DNA from: Chitinophaga pinensis
GTDB taxonomy: Bacteria > Bacteroidota > Bacteroidia > Chitinophagales > Chitinophagaceae
Length of the DNA stretch: 37,428 nt
NCBI GenBank assembly: GCA_945876095.1
Contig: CAMCMP010000029.1
Coordinates: 1 to 37,428 of the forward strand
Reading direction: 5' to 3'
The first letter of the stretch is position 1, and the number at the start of each line of letters is the position of its first letter. The notes beneath the pieces are model-generated. The model was not told the DNA's origin and did no database searches. It saw nothing but the letters and a program-made list of their open reading frames with translations. Position numbers and translations under genes: made by a program. Of the stretch, positions 1 through 7,547 are shown one piece after another.

Positions 1-707
1 AATTGAGCAGATTTAACCAGTGCAGCAATAACAATCATGCCTGCAATAAAAATCCCGTACCAGTTATGCTCTAAAAGGTGTTCTGCTACTAGTTTTGAAT
101 CTGTCAACTTTATGAAAGTGATATTCTCATGCCAAAGATGGTGGCTCATCCACATTGCCAATAGTAAACATACATCTCCTACCCGGTAAACTGAGATTGT
201 TTTCAAAGCATTTTTGATGGGCAAATATCGGTCTCTATAAAAGGCAATGAGTAAAAATGAACAAACCCCCAAAATTTCCCAACCAATAAAAAGGGTTTCA
301 AAATTTCCTGAAAAAATGAGGATATTATATCCTAAAAAAAAGAGGAGTAGCGTACTGAAGAAACGTTTGAACCCCTCTTCTCGATGAAGGTAGAAACGGC
401 TAAAGATGCTCACCAACAAAGTTAGCGACGCACCTGTAATAGCGTAAACAGCTGTGGAATCATCAAAGAAAAAATCTATAAAAATCTCGATAGTAGATTT
501 ATTAAACAATACCCAGTGCTTATCATCTAAAATTGGGTGCTGGTGAATTGTCCAATAGATAGTAAAAATTATTAGACCAAGGAGTTGAACAGCAGATATA
601 AAAATTGCTAGGTTGGCAATCCAGTTTTCTTTTTTCTTTGAGAGTAATGTGCTTGCAAAGAATCCTAGAAGTGGTAGTAATAAAAAAAATTGAAGCAGCT
701 GATTCAT
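1..707 (-). CDS. dabB: DabB-like NuoL-family proton-conducting membrane subunit (3' part outside window)
   Basis: I read this frame directly; it opens with ATG at 705-707 and stays open to the window edge, giving about 235 residues of a longer protein. It is strongly hydrophobic with several membrane segments. Around residues 120-180 it has the NuoL/Mrp-type stretch containing FETLFIGWEILGVCSFLLI, followed by FYRDRYLPIKNALKTISVYR. In the DAB inorganic-carbon uptake system, DabB is the NuoL-like membrane partner that is thought to couple ion flow to DabA. The start lies 8 bases after the dabA stop, so the two are almost certainly co-transcribed and adjacent in one complex. The family assignment is firm; the DabB name rests on the dabA neighbour, since the same fold occurs in complex I and Mrp antiporters. 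The C-terminal part cannot be judged. Confidence 0.88.
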   Translation of the reverse strand, partial: MNQLLQFFLLLPLLGFFASTLLSKKKENWIANLAIFISAVQLLGLIIFTIYWTIHQHPILDDKHWVLFNKSTIEIFIDFFFDDSTAVYAITGASLTLLVSIFSRFYLHREEGFKRFFSTLLLFFLGYNILIFSGNFETLFIGWEILGVCSFLLIAFYRDRYLPIKNALKTISVYRVGDVCLLLAMWMSHHLWHENITFIKLTDSKLVAEHLLEHNWYGIFIAGMIVIAALVKSAQ

Positions 708-715
708 AAAATAAT

Positions 716-3241
716 TTAATTTAAAATGAAAACGGGTAAATTTTCTTTGGTAGCATCTACAATATAGTTGGACTCCATTTTTCCAGCATTTTCAATGAGC
801 GATTGGGTATCTTTTACTACATCCACGGAGCTGGTTAAAGGTTGGTAGGAACTGAAGCTGCCATTTTTAAAATAAAAGAATTCCTTTGTTTCGGGGTTTA
901 CCACCATCAAGTGTATCCATTCATTGATATACCACTCATACATTTCAGGGGCAGACTGGATGGTTTTTAAAACCACTTCAGGGAAATGCTCTACAATCAC
1001 GAGCAGCCTAACAGGGTCGTGCACTTCAATCATTTGGAGTGGAAGGCCTGGGCGCAAATCTCCATCACTGCTATTAGCAACGCCAATTAGTCCCATTACA
1101 TTATGGGGTAATTTGGTGCCAGCACCTAATTTGTAATTATCCACTCTGGAAAAATAATATTCCAGGTTAATACCACCGCATACTGGCCCGATAGGACGCA
1201 TAATTCCAGTTAAGAGTTTACCTTTAGGATCTGAACTGTGATCATAGGAGTTTAAAAATGCACGCCGATCTAAAAACAGCCCTTTGGTTAAATTCCTATT
1301 ACCAATTACGCAAAGGGTGTTAGTACCATGACCTAATTCGGGTCTTGGTTCAAACATGGAAACAGATCTTTTTTGAATTTCTTTTCGTACTTTTTGCAAG
1401 CCCATCTTGGAATTGATGGAGGCAAATCTTCTGGATCTTTCAAGTGCATTCAAATCTAAAGCCTTTTCAAAAGAGCTGATATTGTTAGAATGAAATTCGA
1501 CATTTTTGCCACATAGAATTTGTTCGTCGTAATAAGAGATCTGATCGGCTGCAGTGTCATGCAATCCGCCTACAAACTGGGTTTCAATTGGAATGGCAAC
1601 TCCTTTATTTAGTAAAAGCTGCCTAACCTTAGGGTGATTGGCCATAAAGGACAACACCCGTGCATTTACAGATCCCGGCCTTCCACTACAAGCACCACAG
1701 TCATGGGCGCCATGGTGCGGATTGTTTGCGCTGCTGCTACCGTGTGCCATAACATATACGATTGGAGCGAAGTTTTTTGTAAGCCCAATCCCCCTTAAAA
1801 CCCCTTCTACCCTTGTTGCCATTTCTTCAATGGTGAAACCTATTTGCAATCCATTCTCCCTGTCTTCAATATGGCTGTTTTCAATGGTCAGCTGTGATTC
1901 TTTGTTCATGTGCGCAAAGGCATTAGAGATGGCAGGACTCATTACCGGTCGGAAGATATTTTGCAATAATCTTACGGCCGCCCATACTCCAAAACCGATG
2001 GCAGCCAATATGCCCCCAAAGAAGGTGTGTGTGTGAGGCGTATAAAAATGATCATGTTTTCTTTTTTCAGTCACCCCAAATTCCTTGATTAGATACTTAG
2101 GTGTTACCGGAGCTGGACAAAGTTTATCATAGAAATTTCCGTTTTCGGGTTGAAGGTAAAATTCTACGCCAAAAAATCCAGGAGTTCCCAGTGTTTCGCA
2201 ATGAGGGTCGATATTTTCGATATGCCGTCTTAGCGAACATTCTCTTTCATCAATACAAAAGAGGGCTTGAAAACTAGGTATTGTTTCTTTTTTTTCAGGG
2301 CTTTTGCCAAGCTTTAATCCAGCAATCACTCCATCATAGTAGCTCCATTCAAAGGCGTCTTGGAAAAGCCTAAAAACTTCTTGCAATTCTGTGCTTGCTA
2401 CTTCCTCAAACAAATTGAGGGGAGGGCTAGTTACAACTGTGCACAGCGGTTTCCAATGATTACCTAATGAAAAATCGAGTGCATCTATTTCAAGTAGCAG
2501 TTCAAAAATAATGAGTTCGCGCAAGGAAATTTTTCTACTGTCGAGCAAAGAGTTTGGAGCCTTTTCAATGGCACCCACCATTCCTGACCATCCTCGGTGG
2601 CTGAACTGCTGGTCAAACAAGTATTGTTCAAAATAGGCGGTATCACCTACCACCGTTTCTAGAAGATCTGTGAGGTGGAGCGGCTTGTTGAGCAACCATT
2701 CTTTTGCCCTGGAAGTTTTAAAAATACTGGTATAACTTTCTTTTTCAAGTTGCTGTAGCGAGGCAATAAAACCTCCATCTTGAATAGGAAATTTCCAGAT
2801 GGAAACACCTTGGTCTAAATAACTACATAGTATCCTAAAAAGTAGCGGCTGTACCAAATTATCCAGATCTATTTCATGTTGCTTTTTCCAGTTGGCCCTT
2901 AGCAGGCCAATTCTTTCATTATTACAAGTATCATAGGGCTGGTTTAATAATTTATCTTTCCATAAGGTTACTGTTTCGGCCCCTTTACTTTCTGTAATAA
3001 CCCTTTCCAGTACATCGTCTTTTATTCTACCTATTGAATATAGCTCCCTAAACTCTGATAGCTGCAGGGTAACCTGATAGCCAAATTTTTTAGAAGCTGT
3101 AAAAATGCCATCATAAAATTTCATGTGTTGATAGGCATGAAGTGAATTATGATGGATAAAATCCTTGAGGGGGGTTTGTGAGGGAAGATAATGCTTCAGG
3201 TGATCTAGCACCTTGCCCTCATCAAAAATTTCCATTTTCAT
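716..3241 (-). CDS. dabA: DabA, inorganic-carbon uptake subunit (DUF2309 family)
   Basis: This 841-residue protein belongs to the DUF2309/DabA family, whose members work with DabB to take up inorganic carbon and trap it as bicarbonate by a carbonic-anhydrase-like zinc site. The predicted zinc ligands can be placed: C329 and D331 in FCIDERE, H500 in VMAHGSSS, and C515 in HDCGACSGRPG. The 15-residue H-to-C spacing and the CxD pair match what is described for the Halothiobacillus enzyme. The start is ATG at 3241; a second Met at residue 3 is a possible alternative. It sits third in an operon after carbonic anhydrase and SulP (12 bases after the SulP stop) and is followed 8 bases later by dabB. 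No motif residue is missing, so an active protein is expected. Confidence 0.93.
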   Translation of the reverse strand: MKMEIFDEGKVLDHLKHYLPSQTPLKDFIHHNSLHAYQHMKFYDGIFTASKKFGYQVTLQLSEFRELYSIGRIKDDVLERVITESKGAETVTLWKDKLLNQPYDTCNNERIGLLRANWKKQHEIDLDNLVQPLLFRILCSYLDQGVSIWKFPIQDGGFIASLQQLEKESYTSIFKTSRAKEWLLNKPLHLTDLLETVVGDTAYFEQYLFDQQFSHRGWSGMVGAIEKAPNSLLDSRKISLRELIIFELLLEIDALDFSLGNHWKPLCTVVTSPPLNLFEEVASTELQEVFRLFQDAFEWSYYDGVIAGLKLGKSPEKKETIPSFQALFCIDERECSLRRHIENIDPHCETLGTPGFFGVEFYLQPENGNFYDKLCPAPVTPKYLIKEFGVTEKRKHDHFYTPHTHTFFGGILAAIGFGVWAAVRLLQNIFRPVMSPAISNAFAHMNKESQLTIENSHIEDRENGLQIGFTIEEMATRVEGVLRGIGLTKNFAPIVYVMAHGSSSANNPHHGAHDCGACSGRPGSVNARVLSFMANHPKVRQLLLNKGVAIPIETQFVGGLHDTAADQISYYDEQILCGKNVEFHSNNISSFEKALDLNALERSRRFASINSKMGLQKVRKEIQKRSVSMFEPRPELGHGTNTLCVIGNRNLTKGLFLDRRAFLNSYDHSSDPKGKLLTGIMRPIGPVCGGINLEYYFSRVDNYKLGAGTKLPHNVMGLIGVANSSDGDLRPGLPLQMIEVHDPVRLLVIVEHFPEVVLKTIQSAPEMYEWYINEWIHLMVVNPETKEFFYFKNGSFSSYQPLTSSVDVVKDTQSLIENAGKMESNYIVDATKENLPVFILN

Positions 3242-3253
3242 TGGCTGATTATT

Positions 3254-4861
3254 TTAATGAACCGATTGAACATTCAACCGATTTTCAATTTGATACTTTT
3301 CGTGAAATCCTTCAAGGATGCAATTAATGTGCTTAAGGGGCGCCTTGATGTCCCTAAATTCCTTGATTAGCTCCAGAATGTCAAAATCAATATAGTCTGT
3401 ATTGTTGGCATCAATCACTACAGTTGAATTTTCTGGAAGATGGTCGAGTGTTTCCCGAATGGCGGCTTTATTTAAAAAAGAGACTTCCTCTGCAAGGCGG
3501 ATTTTTATAATATCTCCATCATGGTAAGTTTCTTTATGAAAAAAATAGGAATTTTTGAGGTTGCCATGCAGAATAGCGATGGCGGCTACAACCAATCCGG
3601 CAATAACGCCTACCAACAATCCTTCGCCTTTCAAGGGCGGGTACAATCCCAAAAGATCAATGCCCAAGATTACCCCTACGGTAATAAAAAACGGGAGGAA
3701 TTGATATTTTCCATTTTTTGCCATCTGGGTGAAAACAGAAATTTTGCATAGTTTATACCCTGTCAGCAGCAGTATGGCTGCCAATGATGCCAATGGAATC
3801 AGGTTAAGCAATGTTGGAATGGCCACTACGCAAACTAGCAGCAAAAGGCCATGAAAGACAGCGGATATTTTAGACTTGGCACCTGCATTTACATTGGCAC
3901 TGCTCCTTACAATTACGCTAGTAATGGGTAGCCCACCAATGAGGCCTGATACGGCATTTCCGATACCTTGTGCCATCAATTCCCTGTTGGTATTGGTGAC
4001 ATTTTTTTCAGGATCAAGGTTGTCTACTGCTTCAATGCTTAGCAAGGTTTCCAGTGTGGCGATAATAGCAATCATCACCCCTGTAACGATGACCTTGCTG
4101 TTTAAAAAACCATTGAAGTCGGGGAAGGTGAAAAAGCTGAAAAATTCGCCGGGGCTGGAGGCCGCCTTGATTTGAACCAGAAATTTATCTGTGACTGCAA
4201 GGGGGCTTTGAGCAGCTTTAAACAATTCATTGATTGCTATAGAAAAAAGAACTGCTACCAATGCACCGGGTATGAATTTTATCCTTTTTTTGATGAAGGG
4301 CTTATCCCAAACCAGCATGATCACGATGGAGAGGGCGCAAATGATTATCACCCCTGCATTCATGTGCTGTAGTATTGAAAATCTTTCTCCATCTCCTAAG
4401 GAAAGCAACTCTCCCAGGCTGCCTTTTTCGGCAACATTATATCCCAACGCATGCGGTATTTGCTTGGCGATAATCAATACACCGATGCTGGTGAGCATGC
4501 CCTTGATTACACTGGAGGGAAAATAGTTAGCAATCCCCCCTAAGCGGGCCAGACCCATTAAAAGCTGCAAAATGCCGGCGATCAACACGGCGCAAAGAAA
4601 TAGGTCAAAGGACCCGATATTGGTGATGGCAGCTAGCACCAATGCAGCGAGGCCAGCAGCCGGTCCGCTCACACTCAGCTTGGATCCGCTCAAGGAACCA
4701 ACCACTACTCCACCAACAATACCCGATATTAACCCGCTAAAAAAGGGAGCTCCTGATGCCAGCGATATGCCTAGACAAAGTGGTAATGCCACTAAAAAAA
4801 CGACCAAACCCGCCGGCAGGTCGGTAACCAAGTTCTTTGTATTCAATTTCATAGAAGCCAT
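3254..4861 (-). CDS. SulP-family anion transporter with C-terminal STAS domain (candidate bicarbonate transporter)
   Basis: The protein has 535 residues with 10-12 membrane segments over about residues 12-430 and a short STAS domain at roughly 455-530 (VVIDANNTDYIDFDILELI). The N-terminal DLPAGLVVFLVALPLCLGISLASGAP stretch, here split for brevity, is typical of SulP permeases. SulP proteins move sulfate, bicarbonate, molybdate or other anions; substrate cannot be read from the sequence. The neighbours point to bicarbonate: it overlaps the carbonic anhydrase gene upstream by one base (a TAATG junction, so translation is probably coupled) and is followed by dabA-dabB. The ATG at 4861 was taken because it forms this junction; Met4 is an alternative. 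A sulfate transporter placed here by chance is the main rival reading. Confidence 0.88.
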   Translation of the reverse strand: MASMKLNTKNLVTDLPAGLVVFLVALPLCLGISLASGAPFFSGLISGIVGGVVVGSLSGSKLSVSGPAAGLAALVLAAITNIGSFDLFLCAVLIAGILQLLMGLARLGGIANYFPSSVIKGMLTSIGVLIIAKQIPHALGYNVAEKGSLGELLSLGDGERFSILQHMNAGVIIICALSIVIMLVWDKPFIKKRIKFIPGALVAVLFSIAINELFKAAQSPLAVTDKFLVQIKAASSPGEFFSFFTFPDFNGFLNSKVIVTGVMIAIIATLETLLSIEAVDNLDPEKNVTNTNRELMAQGIGNAVSGLIGGLPITSVIVRSSANVNAGAKSKISAVFHGLLLLVCVVAIPTLLNLIPLASLAAILLLTGYKLCKISVFTQMAKNGKYQFLPFFITVGVILGIDLLGLYPPLKGEGLLVGVIAGLVVAAIAILHGNLKNSYFFHKETYHDGDIIKIRLAEEVSFLNKAAIRETLDHLPENSTVVIDANNTDYIDFDILELIKEFRDIKAPLKHINCILEGFHEKYQIENRLNVQSVH

Positions 4862-5514
4862 TATTTTTTATTTTTTATTTTTTTGTCCACCAGGTAATAT
4901 TTCGGTAATTCAGAGTTATTGTCCACCGAAGCATCCAAGTCGTTTAAAATCCCATTTTTGAGGTCGTACACCAATCCGTGTACTGCCAATTTTTTCTTAT
5001 TGAGCCAGGCATTTTGAACAATGGAGGTTTTGGTAAGGTCAAATACCTGTTCTATCACATTGAGCTCCACTAGTCGGTTGCCCCTTAGCTCATCATTTTT
5101 GATGGCATCCAGCTCGCGTTGGTGGAGCCGGTATACATCCTTGATGTGGCGAAGCCAATTTTCTACAATACCCAATGGTTTGCTGTCCATTGCGGCAATT
5201 ACGCCGCCACAACCATAATGGCCGCAGACGATGATGTCGGTTACCTCCAGCACATTCACTGCATAATCCAACACGCTCAACATGCTCATGTCGGTATGTA
5301 TCACCATATTGGCAATATTGCGGTGCACAAAGATCTCTCCCGGCAAGGTGCCTGTGATTTCGTTGGCCGGTACTCGGCTGTCGCTGCAGCCAATCCAAAG
5401 TACCGGCGGTTTTTGGCCCTTTGACAATTTTTCAAAAAATCCAGGGTCTCTTTCCAAGGTGTCGCTTACCCATTTTCTGTTACCTTCAAATAACTTTTCG
5501 TATGTTGATTTCAT
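4861..5514 (-). CDS. beta-class carbonic anhydrase
   Basis: This cytoplasmic enzyme of 217 residues interconverts CO2 and bicarbonate. The zinc ligands are all visible: C43 in IGCSDSRVPA, H99 and C102 in VCGHYGCGG, with the catalytic D45/R47 pair in CSDSR. The length is usual for the family. It is the first gene of the operon with SulP, dabA and dabB on the same strand, and its stop codon shares a base with the SulP start. In this setting it probably equilibrates the carbon species handled by the two transport systems. The region upstream (5515-5735) is AT-rich and should hold the operon promoter, but I do not see a clean TAnnTTTG box in it. There is no signal peptide. Confidence 0.95.
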   Translation of the reverse strand: MKSTYEKLFEGNRKWVSDTLERDPGFFEKLSKGQKPPVLWIGCSDSRVPANEITGTLPGEIFVHRNIANMVIHTDMSMLSVLDYAVNVLEVTDIIVCGHYGCGGVIAAMDSKPLGIVENWLRHIKDVYRLHQRELDAIKNDELRGNRLVELNVIEQVFDLTKTSIVQNAWLNKKKLAVHGLVYDLKNGILNDLDASVDNNSELPKYYLVDKKIKNKK

Positions 5515-5735
5515 TCTTATATTTTTAATCTTATTGATAAAGATGGTTGTCTACACATTTATTTTGGTGTTAAATAATCATGGCTAATTGTAATTCATTA
5601 TTTTTCAATGCGCTATACATTAATGAACAAATGATTGAAGAGATAGCGAAAATGAATATTCCAATTGATCGTACCTATCCATTCCCTGCTTTGAATTAGA
5701 AAAGATGCGTATGAAAAATTTACAGTGAAAATAGC

Positions 5736-6134
5736 TTATGCTGCTTTGGGAGGCTGCTGCTTTTGATCGTGAAAGGGATGGAGATTAAGTTGTGTGCTAA
5801 AAAAGATGAATTTTTCTTTATCTGATAATTCAAAGCACTTAGTTAAAACAAAATGGTTTCTAGAAAAATACTTTTCCTCTTCTAACTGGTCTTTTGTCTT
5901 CGTTTCTTTTTCAGTATTTTCTTCATCCGAAGGGGAGTTGGAAAACGGGGTGTTTTCTTTATGGAGTAGGCACCCATAATCAATCAATGACTCAAGGATA
6001 TTTAAATGATTGAAGCAAATGACAGCAAAAAGAAATATAGTAACTAACTTTTTCAATTCATGAAGATAAGGAGAATGATTAAAAAGGCTCGTTATTTTTT
6101 TGTTATTTTCTTTAAATTTTTTGATCAATTTCAT
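5736..6134 (-). CDS. small single-pass membrane protein, unknown function
   Basis: I do not recognise this family. Starting at ATG 6134 it has 132 residues; the frame extends to 6161 with a TTG, and another ATG lies at 6146. A basic N-terminus is followed by one hydrophobic segment at about residues 29-46 (LVTIFLFAVICFNHL), then an acidic, Glu-rich stretch (EENTEKETKTKDQLEEEKY), and a C-terminus rich in His, Gln and Pro. The layout suggests an anchored protein with a soluble tail. The start overlaps the adk stop by about 23 bases, so it is probably read from the adk transcript by coupling. Its reality rests on length, codon pattern and position; no function is proposed. Confidence 0.6.
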   Translation of the reverse strand: MKLIKKFKENNKKITSLFNHSPYLHELKKLVTIFLFAVICFNHLNILESLIDYGCLLHKENTPFSNSPSDEENTEKETKTKDQLEEEKYFSRNHFVLTKCFELSDKEKFIFFSTQLNLHPFHDQKQQPPKAA

Positions 6135-6687
6135 TACACAAGGCATTGAAAATATCTTCAACAGTTCCTTCTCCTTTTATGGTAACCACTTTGTTAAATT
6201 GACTGTAATAATCAGCAACTGCGGCTGTTTTATTGTGATATTCCACAATTCTTGCTTTTACTACCTCTTCATTGGTGTCGTCGCTTCTTCCACTCGTTTC
6301 GCCACGCTTTAATAGACGGCTCATCAATTCTTTTTCTCCTACTTCCATGGCTAGCATCATTTTGATAGAGGTATTTTTTAACTCCATCAACTGATCTAAT
6401 GCAGCAGCCTGGGCAGAGGTTCTAGGAAAACCGTCAAATAAAAAGCCTTTTACAGCTGGATTATTTTCTATCGCAGAGCGAATCATACCAATCACTACTG
6501 CATCTGGGACTAATTGCCCTTTGTCCATAAAGTTTTTTGCTTCCATTCCTAGCTGAGTTTGTTGGGCTATTTCTGAACGCAGTAAATCACCAGTGCTAAG
6601 GTGCTTTAAACCATATTTTACAATCAATTTTTCACTTTGAGTTCCTTTTCCGCTGCCTGGAGGACCGAAGAGTATTAGGTTTAACAT
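6112..6687 (-). CDS. adk: adenylate kinase
   Basis: The 191-residue enzyme transfers a phosphate between ATP and AMP to give two ADP in the cytoplasm. The P-loop GPPGSGKGTQ is at residues 8-17, the AMP-binding region follows with TGDLLR, and FDGFPRT lies near residue 85. The LID region (SGRSDDTNEE) is of the short form without zinc cysteines, which fits the length and is common in Bacteroidota. The ATG at 6687 is preceded by a TATCTTTG box. The downstream small membrane-protein gene overlaps its end. Nothing in the sequence suggests loss of function. Confidence 0.97.
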   Translation of the reverse strand: MLNLILFGPPGSGKGTQSEKLIVKYGLKHLSTGDLLRSEIAQQTQLGMEAKNFMDKGQLVPDAVVIGMIRSAIENNPAVKGFLFDGFPRTSAQAAALDQLMELKNTSIKMMLAMEVGEKELMSRLLKRGETSGRSDDTNEEVVKARIVEYHNKTAAVADYYSQFNKVVTIKGEGTVEDIFNALCNEIDQKI

Positions 6688-6713
6688 ACGTAATTGCTGG
6701 TGTTGGTAAAAAA

Positions 6714-6721
6714 CAAAGATA
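6714..6721 (-). promoter_or_regulatory. probable -7 promoter box of adk (TATCTTTG)
   Basis: Read on the minus strand this is a perfect match to the Bacteroidota -7 consensus TAnnTTTG, about 27 bases before the adk ATG. No good -33 TTTG box is seen at the usual distance, so the call rests on the -7 box and its position. Confidence 0.5.
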
Positions 6722-6907
6722 AACGATGAGCCTTATAAACTATTTAACATTTATACTAATTTAGCTTAATTTTTTATCAACTTTGTATTATTTATTCAAT
6801 AACGATTAAATCATTTCAGTAAAAATGTTGATTAAATGATTCTTTATTCAACTTTTTACAAGGCAAACTGTTAACTTACAAGTGCCCTAATCAAAGAAGA
6901 AAAGCAT

Positions 6908-7459
6908 ATGAAAAATTCAATTTATATTTTAACAGCAATTATATTCCTTGTAATAGGATGTAACTGCACATTCAACAATAAAATAGCCCCTACCGTGGAT
7001 AACTACTTACCAACCAATGAACAGCATTCCGATTCGGATACTACTAAACTCCCCTTAAACAATGAGGAATGGAGAAAAATTTTGCCAGCAGATGTTTATG
7101 CCATTGCTAGAGAAAAGGGTACTGAAAGGGCTTTCACTGGTAAGTATTATGAGCACAAAGAAGTAGGTACTTATTACTGTGCAGCTTGTGGCAATCCTCT
7201 ATTCAATAGCAATGGAAAGTTTGAAAGCAATTGCGGCTGGCCAAGCTTTTTTGAGCCTATCACAAAAGGAAGCATTATTTATGCGCCAGACAACACCTAT
7301 GGAATGAAACGTACAGAAGTAATGTGTGGCAGGTGTAAATCGCACCTTGGTCATGTTTTTGATGATGGACCTCCCCCAACAGGTCTAAGGTATTGTATTA
7401 ATTCTGTGATATTAGATTTTAGCGCGGCAAAAAAAGCTGAAAAAAATTTTAACAAATAA
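6908..7459 (+). CDS. msrB: lipoprotein peptide-methionine (R)-S-oxide reductase (MsrB)
   Basis: MsrB reduces the R-sulfoxide of methionine in oxidised proteins. The protein has 183 residues. A lipoprotein signal with lipobox VIGC places the lipidated Cys at residue 18, so it should work outside the cytoplasm, anchored to a membrane. The MsrB domain spans about 51-172: zinc pairs CAAC (C91, C94) and CGRC (C140, C143), the GWPSF substrate segment at 110-114 with C109 before it, and the catalytic C163 in RYCINS. All key residues are present. A linker at about 20-50 joins lipid anchor and domain. It is transcribed divergently from adk; a near-match promoter box (CAACTTTG) lies some 130 bases upstream. 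No MsrA domain is fused. Confidence 0.95.
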   Translation: MKNSIYILTAIIFLVIGCNCTFNNKIAPTVDNYLPTNEQHSDSDTTKLPLNNEEWRKILPADVYAIAREKGTERAFTGKYYEHKEVGTYYCAACGNPLFNSNGKFESNCGWPSFFEPITKGSIIYAPDNTYGMKRTEVMCGRCKSHLGHVFDDGPPPTGLRYCINSVILDFSAAKKAEKNFNK

Positions 7460-7547
7460 AACTAGTATAATTTAAAGATTACTTACTGGGCTTTTAGTTT
7501 GGTCAGTTTCTCTATATTAAGCAACTTCATATTCTAAAAATACCTTC

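Noticed and set aside
5580..5699. A 39-codon plus-strand frame between the carbonic anhydrase and adk-linked genes, ending in PFPALN
   Set aside because: The frame is intact and its amino-acid mix looks protein-like, but it has no recognisable motif, lies in the promoter region of the carbon operon, and no ribosome site or homologue is known to me. It may be a gene remnant.
6811..6843. AATCATTT/AAATGATT inverted repeat upstream of msrB
   Set aside because: Eight AT-only pairs with a 17-base spacer are expected by chance in such AT-rich DNA.
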